In this document: positions 1-8,701 of the stretch, in pieces | Position numbering within the stretch: the stretch's first letter is position 1 | Layout: each line of letters starts with the position of its first letter | DNA from: Danxiaibacter flavus | GTDB lineage: Bacteria; Bacteroidota; Bacteroidia; Chitinophagales; Chitinophagaceae | DNA length: 64,000 nucleotides | NCBI RefSeq assembly: GCF_041060425.1 | Contig: NZ_JAULBC010000007.1 | Location: 372,001 to 436,000, forward strand | Reading direction: 5' to 3' | Made by a program: the position numbers and the translations under genes | Notes under the pieces: model-generated | What the model was told of the DNA's origin: nothing | Databases searched by the model: none | Seen by the model: the letters and a program-made list of their open reading frames with translations, nothing else

Positions 1-3000
1 ACGCGATGGATATTTCCCAGGTAACTACATCTGTTCTTAACAGCTATGATGTAGTGGTACTGGGCGAGATGAGTATTTCATCGGCACAGGCAACTATGTT
101 CAGCGACTGGACCAACGCCGGCGGCACACTGATTGCATTCAGACCCAATGCACAGCTATCAGCTTTATTGGGAATTACACAAACGGGTTCAACATTAAGT
201 GACAAATACATAAAAGTTGATACCTCTACAATCTCCACAAGAGGCATTGTGAGCCAGACAATACAATACCACGGCACGGCAGATCTTTACAACCTGAACG
301 GCGCGACAAGCCTGGCTACGTTATTCAGTGATGCTAATACTGCAACCACATATCCGGCGGTAACAATTAAAACTGCCGGAACAGGAACAGCAGTGGCGTT
401 TACATATGACCTGGCGAAATCAGTCATTTATACAAGGCAGGGCAATCCTGCATGGGCAGGCCAAAAACGTGACGGACAGATTGATCCTATCCGCTCAGAT
501 GATCAATTCTTCCCGGACTGGATCGACTTCAGCAAAATTGCTATCCCGCAGGCAGATGAACAGCAACATTTACTTGCTAACCTTATCATTAAAAACAGTT
601 TGAAAAGGAAACCACTTCCTAGACTTTGGTTCCTTCCGAAAGGCTTTAAAGCTGCTGTCGTAATGACCGGAGATGATCACGGAGATGCTGGCATGCAGCC
701 GCGGTTTGACATCAACATTTCTGAAAGTCCTACGGCTTGTTCCGTGAAGGATTGGGAATGCATACGATCCACCGGCTATCTTTATGTTGGCTCCACATTT
801 ACCAATGCACTCGCTAAACATTATGATAGTCTTGGCTTTGAAGTTGCACTGCACGTAAACACCAACTGTGGTAACGTTACGGCCACCCAATACCAGTCAT
901 TTATTACCGATCAGATGAGCGCCTTCAGCAGCACCTTACCGGGTGTACCCACACCTTCCACCAACCGCAATCACTGCATAACGTGGAGCAACTGGAGCAC
1001 GGTACCTGAAGTTGAAGTTGCTAACGGTATAAGGCTTGATGCCAACTACTATTACTGGCCAGATGCATGGATACATGGCATGTCAGGCATGTTTACAGGC
1101 TCCGGAGTTCCAATGCGGTTTGCAAAGATCAACGGTGAATTAATTGACTGCTACCAGCTAACCACTCAAATGCCTGATGAATCCAATCTTACGTTCCCCA
1201 ATTTTATTGACACGCTTTTAGATAAGGCAACAGGTCCGGAAGGCTACTATGGCGTGTTTACAGCCAACATGCATTTCGACAATCCCGATCATCCGGGTGC
1301 AAATGCAATTGTTGCATCAGCCAAAGCACACAGTGTGCCCGTTGTTTCCGCCAAACAAATGCTTGACTGGCTGGATGCAAGAAATGCCGTATCATATACC
1401 AACATGTCGTGGAATGGATCATCGCTTACTTTTACGCTAACTGCCGGAGCTGATGCGCGCAACCTTCAATGTATGATCCCACATGCATCAGCAGCGGGTA
1501 TGTTAAGCAGCATTACAAGGAATGGAGCTGCTGTTACCTATCGTACCGAAGTAATTAAGGGTATAAACTACGCTTTCTTTACTGCTACAACAGGTGATTA
1601 TACAGCTAACTATGGAACTGCTGACAATTCAGCTCCGCAAATTACTGCCGTTACCGCCACTGTATCAGCAGACAGCGCAACCATTAAGTGGACTACAAAT
1701 GAAGCTGCCAGCTCAAAAGTAAACTACGCTCCTGCCGGCCAGCCATTAACCAACATGGTATCAGACACAGCATTAGTCACCTCTCATACCATGGTAATTA
1801 ACGGTCTTACTTTTGGAACAACCTATTACTACCGTGTTACATCAGCAGATAAAGCAGCAAACAGTTCAAGCAGCCCGGTTGCTCCCGATTCGTTAACCTT
1901 CAATGTACCGGTTCCAAACTCAGCACCGGTAATTACACTGCAGCCACAATCAAAAGCTGCTTGTCCCGGCGCAGTAATTACATTTAAATCCACAGCAACA
2001 GGAACACCTGCTCCAACCGTTCAATGGCAGTCAAGCACCACCGGAACAACATGGAGCAATATAACCGGTGCAAAAGACACAATTCTAACAGTAACTGCAT
2101 CAACAACGATCAACGGTACACGATACAGAGCCGTGTGGTCGAACAGTGCAGGCTCCATTACATCCGATTCAGCAAAAATTACCGTTAGCACAACTGTTAC
2201 AGTTGCCCTCTCTGCAAAAAGCGCTGTAACCTGTAATGGAGGTTCCAACGGAACATTAACCGTAACCGCAAGCGGCGGCACCGGTCCTTATCAATATAAA
2301 CTGGGTAGCACAGGCACTTATCAGCAAAGCCCGACATTTATGAACCTGAGAGCCGGCAGCTACACCGTTTATGCAAATGACCTGGGATGCGGCGGAACAG
2401 GCAGTTTAGTTGTGACAATCACACAACCAACCGCGGTCAAGGTAGTACTGGTTAGTCAGACAAATCTTACCTGCTATGGAGTGGCCACAGGTTCTCTGAC
2501 AGTATCGGGCACCGGTGGAACCGGATCAATTTATACATTCAGAATTGGCACCACAGGTACATTCCAGAGCTCGCCTACTTTCAGTAATCTTGCCGCTGGT
2601 AGTTACAAAGTTTATGCACAAGACTCCGTGGGTTGTATTTCTCCCACTGCATTAACCGTAACCATCACACAGCCCGCTGTAGTTAAGGCAGTATTGATTT
2701 CAAAAACAAATACATCCTGCAATGGAGGTTCAGACGGAACTGCCACTGTATCCGGTACCGGTGGAACAGCGCCTTACCAATTCAGGAATGGCGTTAGCGG
2801 AACATTCCAAACTTCACCAACGATTACCGGATTACCGGCAGGATCTGCTAAAATATATGCCATGGACAACGTTGGCTGCGTTTCTCCAAGTGCACTTTCA
2901 GTGTCGATATCACAACCCGCGGCGCTGAAACTCTCCATAGCCAGCCAGACAAATGTAAGCTGCTCCGGCGGTTCAAACGGATCAGTAACCGTATCTGCAA

Positions 3001-3491
3001 CCGGGCAAAGCGGAACTTATCTGTATCGCCTTGGCACAACAGGAACATTCCAGGCAAGCCCAATATTTACTGGTCTTAAAGCAGGCACATATACCATATA
3101 TGCCCAAACAACGTTGTGCCCAACACTTGCCAGCATAAACGTAAAAATCACGCAATCAAATACACCATGTATTGCCGGTGCAAGAATCGGATCAGGAGAA
3201 ACTTCCATAAGGCAATCTTCCGCAATGGATTCTGTTGTAGCGAGCACATCAAAATTTGACGCCAGCGTTTCACCGAATCCTAGCGCCAGCGATTTCAGTC
3301 TTGTTGTTAAAGGAACAGACGATAAGGAGGTGACAGTAACTGTTTCCGACATCCTGGGCAGACCGGTATATTCATCTAAGGGCGTTATCACCGGCGCAAT
3401 ACGCTTCGGCGAAAATCTACAGCCAGGAGTTTACATTGTAAATATTCAACAGGGCAAAGAAGTTATATCACTACGGATAATTAAGCAGTAG
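1..3491 (+). CDS. T9SS-exported multidomain protein (GATase1-like/deacetylase-like, FN3, Ig, SprB repeats), 5' partial
   Basis: The gene runs in from upstream. The first in-window ATG (position 6) is internal, because the paralogue at 16930-18789 has about 60 more residues before the matching point. Counting from that ATG: residues 1-200 resemble a class I glutamine-amidotransferase-like (ThuA-type) domain. Residues 205-470 resemble a NodB-type polysaccharide deacetylase, with an MTGDDHGD metal-type motif and a later ALHVN histidine. An FN3 domain lies at about 539-635, an Ig-like domain at 637-730 and four SprB-type repeats (each with a TCxGGSxG-like start and a GTxPY core) at about 731-1070. 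A type A T9SS sorting domain (VSPNPS near 1085, ending in SLRIIKQ) follows. Established: such domains direct export by T9SS and cell-surface anchoring or release. Substrate unknown; a surface carbohydrate-active enzyme or adhesin is inferred. Confidence 0.8.
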   Translation, partial: AMDISQVTTSVLNSYDVVVLGEMSISSAQATMFSDWTNAGGTLIAFRPNAQLSALLGITQTGSTLSDKYIKVDTSTISTRGIVSQTIQYHGTADLYNLNGATSLATLFSDANTATTYPAVTIKTAGTGTAVAFTYDLAKSVIYTRQGNPAWAGQKRDGQIDPIRSDDQFFPDWIDFSKIAIPQADEQQHLLANLIIKNSLKRKPLPRLWFLPKGFKAAVVMTGDDHGDAGMQPRFDINISESPTACSVKDWECIRSTGYLYVGSTFTNALAKHYDSLGFEVALHVNTNCGNVTATQYQSFITDQMSAFSSTLPGVPTPSTNRNHCITWSNWSTVPEVEVANGIRLDANYYYWPDAWIHGMSGMFTGSGVPMRFAKINGELIDCYQLTTQMPDESNLTFPNFIDTLLDKATGPEGYYGVFTANMHFDNPDHPGANAIVASAKAHSVPVVSAKQMLDWLDARNAVSYTNMSWNGSSLTFTLTAGADARNLQCMIPHASAAGMLSSITRNGAAVTYRTEVIKGINYAFFTATTGDYTANYGTADNSAPQITAVTATVSADSATIKWTTNEAASSKVNYAPAGQPLTNMVSDTALVTSHTMVINGLTFGTTYYYRVTSADKAANSSSSPVAPDSLTFNVPVPNSAPVITLQPQSKAACPGAVITFKSTATGTPAPTVQWQSSTTGTTWSNITGAKDTILTVTASTTINGTRYRAVWSNSAGSITSDSAKITVSTTVTVALSAKSAVTCNGGSNGTLTVTASGGTGPYQYKLGSTGTYQQSPTFMNLRAGSYTVYANDLGCGGTGSLVVTITQPTAVKVVLVSQTNLTCYGVATGSLTVSGTGGTGSIYTFRIGTTGTFQSSPTFSNLAAGSYKVYAQDSVGCISPTALTVTITQPAVVKAVLISKTNTSCNGGSDGTATVSGTGGTAPYQFRNGVSGTFQTSPTITGLPAGSAKIYAMDNVGCVSPSALSVSISQPAALKLSIASQTNVSCSGGSNGSVTVSATGQSGTYLYRLGTTGTFQASPIFTGLKAGTYTIYAQTTLCPTLASINVKITQSNTPCIAGARIGSGETSIRQSSAMDSVVASTSKFDASVSPNPSASDFSLVVKGTDDKEVTVTVSDILGRPVYSSKGVITGAIRFGENLQPGVYIVNIQQGKEVISLRIIKQ

Positions 3492-3494
3492 AAA

Positions 3495-3528
3495 GACGTT
3501 CTTCCGGCCGGTCCGGACGAACAACGTC
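3495..3528 (+). terminator. nested hairpin after the T9SS gene
   Basis: GACGTT (3495-3500) pairs with AACGTC (3523-3528). An inner TCCGG/CCGGA stem sits at 3503-3507 and 3513-3517. It begins four bases after the stop codon and is followed by TTTAAATAAA, so it could end or attenuate transcription before the GDP-fucose synthase gene. The T tract is weak. Confidence 0.35.
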
Positions 3529-3559
3529 ACTTTAAATAAACAATTCTAAAACGCTTTCC

Positions 3560-4522
3560 ATGAAAACTTCTTCAAGAATATTCGTAGCCGGCCATAAAGG
3601 CATGGTCGGCTCATCGTTGGTAAGATTGCTTTATAAACAGGGCTACCATAATATTGTTACCAGAACGTCCATACAACTGGACCTGCGGAATCAACAGTCC
3701 GTTGCAGATTTTTTTGAAAGCGAAAAGCCGGAATATGTTTTTCTGGCCGCTGCAAAGGTTGGTGGCATTATGGCAAACAACACTTACCGCGCTGAGTTTA
3801 TCTACGATAACCTGGCAATTGAAGCCAATGTTATACACCAATCATGGTTGTCGGGCGTTGACAAGTTGATGTTTTTAGGGTCGTCCTGTATATATCCAAG
3901 GCTGGCGCCACAACCATTAAAGGAAGAATATCTTTTAACCGGTATGCTGGAACCAACAAATCAGCCATATGCCGTGGCAAAAATCGCAGGAATTGAACTT
4001 TGCGACGCATACAGGGCGCAATACGGATGCAATTTCATTTCAGTAATGCCAACCAATTTGTACGGCGCCAACGATAATTTTGATCCGGAAAAATCACACG
4101 TGCTGCCAGCATTATTGAGGAAGTTTATTCTTGCTAAAAGAAATAACGATCCCTTTGTTGAGCTTTGGGGAACAGGAAAAGCTTTGCGTGAATTTATGCA
4201 TGTAGACGATCTGGCGGATGCCTGTATATTTTTGATGAATACCTACGATAGCGCCGGAGTAATAAATATTGGCACGGGAAAAGACATCACGATTCATGAC
4301 CTCGCTCTCACTATTGCGGGGATCACCGGATACACAGGAAATATATACTTTGATACATCCAAGCCCGACGGTACGCCTCGTAAACTCCTGGATGTAAGTA
4401 AGCTCAATGCGCTTGACTGGCATGCCACAACGCCACTTGAACAAGGGTTAAAGGTTGTATATGAAGAAATAAAGGATATAGACTTTGATATGGAGAAAGC
4501 GAAGGTTGCTTATTATAGTTAA
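3560..4522 (+). CDS. fcl: GDP-L-fucose synthase
   Basis: Catalyses the epimerisation and NADPH-dependent reduction of GDP-4-keto-6-deoxy-D-mannose to GDP-L-fucose, in the cytoplasm, for surface glycan synthesis. The 320-residue length is normal for the family. The Rossmann motif GHKGMVG sits at residues 11-17. The catalytic set is visible: Ser108/Ser109 in GSSCIYP, Tyr137 and Lys141 in the YAVAK motif. The FHVDD-type region appears here as REFMHVDDLADA. The usual partner, GDP-mannose dehydratase (gmd), is not within the window. The gene is 68 bases downstream of the T9SS gene and is followed by a strong terminator, so it may be a single-gene unit. Confidence 0.96.
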   Translation: MKTSSRIFVAGHKGMVGSSLVRLLYKQGYHNIVTRTSIQLDLRNQQSVADFFESEKPEYVFLAAAKVGGIMANNTYRAEFIYDNLAIEANVIHQSWLSGVDKLMFLGSSCIYPRLAPQPLKEEYLLTGMLEPTNQPYAVAKIAGIELCDAYRAQYGCNFISVMPTNLYGANDNFDPEKSHVLPALLRKFILAKRNNDPFVELWGTGKALREFMHVDDLADACIFLMNTYDSAGVINIGTGKDITIHDLALTIAGITGYTGNIYFDTSKPDGTPRKLLDVSKLNALDWHATTPLEQGLKVVYEEIKDIDFDMEKAKVAYYS

Positions 4523-4666
4523 CAGGCATTTTTCATTATCAGGATGCACTTGCCATCCCGCAAAGAGCGACCCAAAATTCAAAGCTTACAAGAACACTAA
4601 CAGATGCTCTCGCAACCAATTCACAGATAAAGAAACAACCCATTTAGTTAACGCAAAAGGAATTCA

Positions 4667-4713
4667 AAAACAACAAAGCCAGCAAAGTCTATTTTTGCTG
4701 GCTTTGTTGTTTT
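4667..4713 (+). terminator. Strong intrinsic terminator (bidirectional in form)
   Basis: A perfect 16-base stem CAACAAAGCCAGCAAA (4671-4686) pairs with 4694-4709 across a 7-base loop. Flanking A4 (4667-4670) and T4 (4710-4713) extend it to 20 base pairs. It lies about 150 bases after the GDP-fucose synthase stop codon. The symmetric A and T tracts would let it also stop minus-strand transcripts coming from the sigma-factor side. Confidence 0.85.
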
Positions 4714-4792
4714 GTAGCCGCCACTACATTTTTACTAACAGTGGTGCCGCAGATTACGCCTGTTTTAATAGAAGATAAAAAGTTACGCCACC

Positions 4793-5040
4793 TTAGAATC
4801 GTGAATTTCCAGCTTTCGTTACTGCTGCCATAAAACTTAAAAAATAACGGGAAGCAAGGCCTGCATCATCATTCATATGATCGGGGAATGCAACATTACC
4901 AAGGTAATGTGTTAGTACAGTTACGGAAGCATAAGAGAGCGTTGAATGAGCAGCAGGAAATTCAGGATGAGCGTGCAGGATTGAAAGGCCCGGGAGATAC
5001 TCTCTTTGACCTGGAACAGGCTTTAATAACCTTTTGAGAA
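4793..5040 (-). pseudogene. Remnant of a PAP2 / vanadium-haloperoxidase-like protein
   Basis: On the minus strand, one open frame from just after the sigma-factor stop reads LKRLLKPVPGQREYLPG, then HPEFPAAHS, the hallmark H-P-E-(Y/F)-P-(S/A)-(G/A)-H-S motif of the vanadium-dependent haloperoxidase/PAP2 superfamily. It continues to AGNSRF and meets TAA (4793-4795) exactly where the family normally continues with Y-G-G-I-H-Y; the next codons still read GGV. No start codon exists for this frame: a stop lies immediately upstream, in the end of the sigma gene. Only about 80 residues of a normally 400-450 residue enzyme remain, so this is a 3'-part relic with a nonsense change. Confidence 0.7.
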
Positions 5041-5700
5041 TTATTTAATTTGACTCATCACCTTGTCTACCATTCTGTCGCACCTGGAAAGGTGAAAATT
5101 GAAAATATCTTCTTTTCTGTAATAATTAGAAAGCAAGTCTCTCAACAATGCTTTGGCACGGTTTAATCTCACCTTTACGTTCACTTCGCTGATAGAAAGA
5201 CACGCTTGTGTTTCAGCAACATTCATATTTTCAATCTCACGCATAACAAAAACGGTTCTGTATATTTCGGGCAGTTTACGGATAGCTTCCTCCAATATCG
5301 TTTTCAGTTCTGAGTTAAGAACTTTAGTCGCTGGAGTTTGGGTTTCACCTGCCAGTCGATATTGCCATTCACGTTCCATATTATCATCATTCATTGTGAT
5401 GGTGCTACCCCTCTTTTTTAAACGTAATAAGCACTCATTAATCAGTATTCTTGTAAGCCACGTGGAAAAACTTGCTTTAAAGCCAAACTTGCCAAGATTC
5501 TCATAAGCATTGATATAAGTCACCTGCATGACATCTTCAACCTCCGTATCGTCATTAAGGATAGAGATACCCACCTTGAAGAGCCGCTGGTTATACCGGC
5601 GTACAATAAACGCATAAAGGTCTTTCTCTCCCTGTAATATCCTGGTTATCAACTCGCCGTCTGATGTGGTGGTTGTTTCACTCATTTCTTCGTGATTCAT
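5041..5700 (-). CDS. ECF-type RNA polymerase sigma factor
   Basis: A 219-residue sigma-70-family protein of ECF layout. Region 2 lies at about residues 15-85 (GELITRILQGEKDLYAF then DDTEVEDVMQVTYINAY, a typical core-binding and -10 recognition helix). Region 4 is at about 130-195 (LPEIYRTVFVMREIENMN, then SEVNVKVRLNRAKALLR, the -35 recognition helix-turn-helix). No region 3 is present. No anti-sigma factor lies beside it: downstream on the same strand is only the haloperoxidase-like relic. Its own upstream region carries a GTAACC-17-CTCTAAT motif that is also found before the DUF4142 and cytochrome genes. Autoregulation and control of those neighbours are inferred from this. Confidence 0.93.
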   Translation of the reverse strand: MNHEEMSETTTTSDGELITRILQGEKDLYAFIVRRYNQRLFKVGISILNDDTEVEDVMQVTYINAYENLGKFGFKASFSTWLTRILINECLLRLKKRGSTITMNDDNMEREWQYRLAGETQTPATKVLNSELKTILEEAIRKLPEIYRTVFVMREIENMNVAETQACLSISEVNVKVRLNRAKALLRDLLSNYYRKEDIFNFHLSRCDRMVDKVMSQIK

Positions 5701-5719
5701 TTTGGTTATTGATACTTGT

Positions 5720-5749
5720 ATTAGAGTGTGTGCTACAAAAAAAGGTTAC
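5720..5749 (-). promoter_or_regulatory. Putative ECF-sigma promoter of the sigma gene
   Basis: Read on the minus strand: GTAACC (5749-5744), 17 bases, then CTCTAAT (5726-5720), ending 19 bases before the ATG at 5700. The same two boxes occur upstream of the two neighbouring plus-strand units, with 16-base spacing. Confidence 0.65.
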
Positions 5750-5769
5750 AAAAATACTGCAGTATTTTT
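5750..5769. promoter_or_regulatory. 20-base perfect palindrome in the divergent intergenic region
   Basis: AAAAATACTGCAGTATTTTT is fully self-complementary and abuts the -35-like box of the sigma-gene promoter. It may be a repressor operator or a hairpin. No other copy was noticed in the window. Confidence 0.45.
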
Positions 5770-5920
5770 TGCAATCTTTTTCCTTCTCTCCCACTCATCA
5801 ACTGAATTATAGAAACAACAGAAACAGGAATGATATTAAACGCGGATGAAGAAACATTGTAATTATGTATATGTTCATACACATTGCAATGAAATAGAAA
5901 AATAAAATCCCAGGCATCCT

Positions 5921-5949
5921 GTAACCTTTCTCCTTCTGTTTACTCTAAT
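5921..5949 (+). promoter_or_regulatory. Putative ECF-sigma promoter of the DUF4142-cupredoxin pair
   Basis: GTAACC (5921-5926), 16 bases, CTCTAAT (5943-5949), 30 bases before the ATG at 5980. The spacer starts with TTTCT as in the copy at 7037. Confidence 0.7.
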
Positions 5950-5979
5950 TAGTATTAAGAACACACAAATAAATTAAAA

Positions 5980-6525
5980 ATGAAAAGAAAAGAACCCGTA
6001 GGGGTTGTAGCAACAATTGCTATTACTGGCTTAATGTTGTTCTCCATTCCGGCTATAGCCCAGCAACCGCTCAAACTATCCGACCCTGAAGTAGCTTCAG
6101 TAGCTGTTACTGCCAATCAGATTGATATAGACTATGCACAGATCGCCTTGGCAAATTCAAAAAATGATGATGTATTGAATTTTGCAAAGACAATGACAAA
6201 TGACCACAAAGCAGTTATTGCGCAGGCTGTAGCCCTGGTAACTAAGCTAAAAGTCACGCCGCAAACTAACAGTCTTACTAAAAAATTGTTGGATGACGCC
6301 GAAAAAACAAAGAAAGAATTACGTCCCAAGAAAGGGAAAGAATTTGACAAGGCCTATATTAATAATGAAGTGGCTTATCATAAAGCTGTTATTTCAGTAG
6401 TAGAAACAGTACTCATTCCGGAGACAGATAATTCAGAAGTAAAATCATTATTACAGAATGTAGTACCCGCATTAAAAACACATCTTTCACATGCAGAAAT
6501 GTTACAAAAAAAGATCGTTGAATGA
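5980..6525 (+). CDS. DUF4142-family periplasmic/secreted protein
   Basis: A 181-residue protein with an N-terminal signal peptide (VGVVATIAITGLMLFSIPAIAQ, split here as hydrophobic core plus an A-x-A type site near residue 27). A DUF4142 four-helix (ferritin-like) domain follows: IDIDYAQIALANS, then FAKTMTNDH, YHKAVISVVET and HLSHAEML. The His residues in TMTNDH, AYHKA and HLSHAE are typical of the family. The molecular role of DUF4142 is not established. The stop overlaps the start of the cupredoxin gene by four bases (ATGA), so the two are translated together. The upstream ECF-type promoter motif suggests envelope-stress or redox control. Confidence 0.9.
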   Translation: MKRKEPVGVVATIAITGLMLFSIPAIAQQPLKLSDPEVASVAVTANQIDIDYAQIALANSKNDDVLNFAKTMTNDHKAVIAQAVALVTKLKVTPQTNSLTKKLLDDAEKTKKELRPKKGKEFDKAYINNEVAYHKAVISVVETVLIPETDNSEVKSLLQNVVPALKTHLSHAEMLQKKIVE

Positions 6526-6887
6526 AAAACCTGAATAGGATATTTAAAAGGGTTACTTATTTTCTCTTCGCCTTAGTAGTGTTGGGTAGTTGTTCGGGTA
6601 GAAAAAACGGCGAGGCAGGCCCTGTAGCTGAAAGGGCACCACAAACACATATCGTTGAAATACGCCAAATGGTTTTCTCACCTGCAGAAATCAAGGTGAA
6701 AAAGGGAGATTCAATAACATTTATAAATCATGATCTTGTTGCTCACGATATAACAGAAGCGTCTTCAAAGGCATGGACTTCGTCTCCCCTGCAACCAGAG
6801 CAAAGCTGGAAACTGAAAGTTACAGCATCTGCAAACTATTACTGCAGTCTGCATGCGGTGATGAAAGGTAAGATAATAGTTGAGTGA
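6522..6887 (+). CDS. Cupredoxin (plastocyanin/azurin-like) lipoprotein
   Basis: A 121-residue type 1 copper protein. A lipobox LGSC puts the lipid-modified Cys at residue 24, so it is membrane-anchored outside the cytoplasm. The copper ligands follow the family order: His75 (VAHD), Cys108, His111 and Met114 (YYCSLHAVMKG). The FSPAEIKVKKGDSITFIN strand typical of the fold lies at 52-69. It probably carries electrons in the periplasm. The neighbouring di-haem cytochrome under the same promoter type is a plausible partner (inference). Confidence 0.93.
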   Translation: MKNLNRIFKRVTYFLFALVVLGSCSGRKNGEAGPVAERAPQTHIVEIRQMVFSPAEIKVKKGDSITFINHDLVAHDITEASSKAWTSSPLQPEQSWKLKVTASANYYCSLHAVMKGKIIVE

Positions 6888-6940
6888 TATTTTGTGAAAG
6901 TGGCTGGTATGTTATTGTTGGTTGCTTTTGATAATGGACA

Positions 6941-6975
6941 ACAAACGCTTCGCTTCCTGCGGAGCGTTTGTCTTT
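6941..6975 (+). terminator. Intrinsic terminator after the cupredoxin gene
   Basis: ACAAACGCT (6941-6949) pairs perfectly with AGCGTTTGT (6963-6971), with a further short CGC/GCG inner stem, followed by CTTTTAATT. Confidence 0.8.
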
Positions 6976-7036
6976 TAATTCATACCCTGTCAAATTTTAA
7001 CCTTGATATTCTACAGAAAAAATAGCTGAATTGAAT

Positions 7037-7065
7037 GTAACCTTTCTGTCATCAAAATCTCTAAT
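7037..7065 (+). promoter_or_regulatory. Putative ECF-sigma promoter of the cytochrome gene
   Basis: GTAACC (7037-7042), 16 bases, CTCTAAT (7059-7065), 67 bases before the ATG at 7133. Third copy of the two-box motif within 1.35 kb. Confidence 0.65.
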
Positions 7066-7132
7066 GAAGAGATAAACGGCAGGAATAAAGATTGGCCAGG
7101 CATAGATGAAATCATAATTAAACAATACTATT

Positions 7133-8434
7133 ATGAGATACAAAAAACAAATAATCATAGCACTGATATCCTCAGCGGTTGTCTGCTTAACTCAATGCAA
7201 AAAAAGTAACGACAGCAGTCCTGAACATACCGATCCTGGTTTAGTTACCGATGGAAAAAATATTTTTCGCTTTGACACTTTCGGTGATGAGGATTTTTGG
7301 AGTAACCTGCTTCATATTGACAAAGCGATTGCCGGAGCAGCCAATGGCGGATTTGGTGGTGGGGTAAGCCCACGAACAGCACTGGCAGTGGGCCTAAAAG
7401 TGGATGCGGAATCGTTGCCGGCAGATGTAGTGGCAGGCATCCGGTCCGGCACAGTTAATCTGGATGATCCGGCAACTACACTTGTTCTTTTAAAATTTAA
7501 TTCAGTAGTAGGTGTCAAGGGTACATTTAATGAAAAGGGTTCTTTAACATCAATCGGCATTACGTGTGCAGCCTGTCATTCAACAGTAGACAATTCATTT
7601 GCACCCGGTATAGGTAAAAGGTTGGATGGGTGGCCTAACAGGGATCTGAACGTGGGCAAAATCATTTCATTAACCGACAATGCACAACCGATTGCGAATA
7701 TGTTGCATGTTGATGAAACAACACTACGCACAGTTCTTGGAATGTGGGGACCGGGTAAATTTGGAGCTATATTATTTATGGATGGAAAAGCTTTACGTCC
7801 TGATGGCGGAGTTGCTGCTAATCTTATTCCGGCTGCTTTTGGATTAAAGGATGTAGCACTTACCACTTATACCGGGTGGGGTGATATCAGCTACTGGAAT
7901 GCATTTGTGGCTAACCTGGAAATGCATGGTAAAGGAAATTTCTCGGACCCGCGATTGAACGACCCGGTTAAATATCCGATTGCAGTTGAAAATAATTTTT
8001 TCAATGTAATGAATACACCTGACCTTATAACATCTAAACTGCCTGCATTAAAAGCATATCAACATTCTATTGACGCACCCAGGCCACCGGCTGGTAGTTT
8101 TGATATAGCAGCAGCAGGCCGTGGCAAGGGGATATTTATGAATAAAGCACAATGCGCATCCTGCCACTCACCACAGTTATATAAAAATCCAGCAACCATT
8201 TTGCATACTCCTGCTGAAACAGGTATTGATGATTTTGAGGCAAAACGTTCTCCTACCGGCAAGTACCGCACCACTCCATTAGCAGGGTTATTTGCAAGAG
8301 CAAAAGGCGGTTTTTATCATGATGGCAGGTTTGCAACAATCCCTGATGTGATTAACCATTATAATAATCAGAAGAGTCTGCATTTGACCCTATCGGAGAA
8401 ACAAGACCTGGCGGAATATCTTAAATCACTTTAA
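7133..8434 (+). CDS. Di-haem cytochrome c peroxidase-like lipoprotein
   Basis: A 433-residue exported protein. The N-terminus ends in a lipobox-like CLTQC (Cys22). Two covalent haem sites are present: CAACH at 145-149 and CASCH at 341-345, the latter in the usual C-terminal cytochrome domain followed by KYRTTPLAGLF and FYHDGRFAT, typical of the MauG/cytochrome-c-peroxidase superfamily. Expected role: reduction of peroxide or oxidation of a substrate using electrons from small redox carriers. The cupredoxin just upstream could be one (inference). No intact peroxidase-specific activation loop could be judged by eye, so the exact substrate is open. Its own promoter carries the ECF boxes shared with the sigma gene. 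Confidence 0.9.
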   Translation: MRYKKQIIIALISSAVVCLTQCKKSNDSSPEHTDPGLVTDGKNIFRFDTFGDEDFWSNLLHIDKAIAGAANGGFGGGVSPRTALAVGLKVDAESLPADVVAGIRSGTVNLDDPATTLVLLKFNSVVGVKGTFNEKGSLTSIGITCAACHSTVDNSFAPGIGKRLDGWPNRDLNVGKIISLTDNAQPIANMLHVDETTLRTVLGMWGPGKFGAILFMDGKALRPDGGVAANLIPAAFGLKDVALTTYTGWGDISYWNAFVANLEMHGKGNFSDPRLNDPVKYPIAVENNFFNVMNTPDLITSKLPALKAYQHSIDAPRPPAGSFDIAAAGRGKGIFMNKAQCASCHSPQLYKNPATILHTPAETGIDDFEAKRSPTGKYRTTPLAGLFARAKGGFYHDGRFATIPDVINHYNNQKSLHLTLSEKQDLAEYLKSL

Positions 8435-8454
8435 CATTGACTTTTTAATTGTTC

Positions 8455-8503
8455 AAAAAAAGATATGCGTTCTTTATAAATGAGAGACCTTATATCTTTT
8501 TTT
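8455..8503 (+). terminator. AT-rich hairpin after the cytochrome gene
   Basis: AAAAAAAGATAT (8455-8466) pairs perfectly with ATATCTTTTTTT (8492-8503). The 25-base loop and low GC make it a weak terminator candidate. The rest of the gap to 8701 shows no supportable gene. Confidence 0.4.
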
Positions 8504-8701
8504 GTGTTCCGATTAACTTATTCATCTGCGTTTCAATTATATTGTTTTTCAAATTTCAAATCAACATTACATCAATATCGGCTTCGGTTGTAGCGAAGCA
8601 AATCCAGGTGATAACAAACATAACCAGCAGCATGCTTTGCCGGTGGTGGCTCATGGTTTTTAATAGTAACTTGACTTAATAGTCGAATGCATTTCTATTT
8701 T

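Noticed and set aside
6..8. ATG at position 6 as the true start of the first gene
   Set aside because: The frame is open to the window edge and the paralogue has more upstream sequence, so the start is outside.
4485..4778. A 97-residue plus-strand frame overlapping the fcl end
   Set aside because: It overlaps the fcl gene in another frame and runs through the strong terminator; no recognisable features.
8449..8679. A 76-residue plus-strand frame with hydrophobic stretches after the cytochrome gene
   Set aside because: It begins inside an AT-rich hairpin and shows no family pattern; low-complexity T-rich DNA gives such frames by chance.
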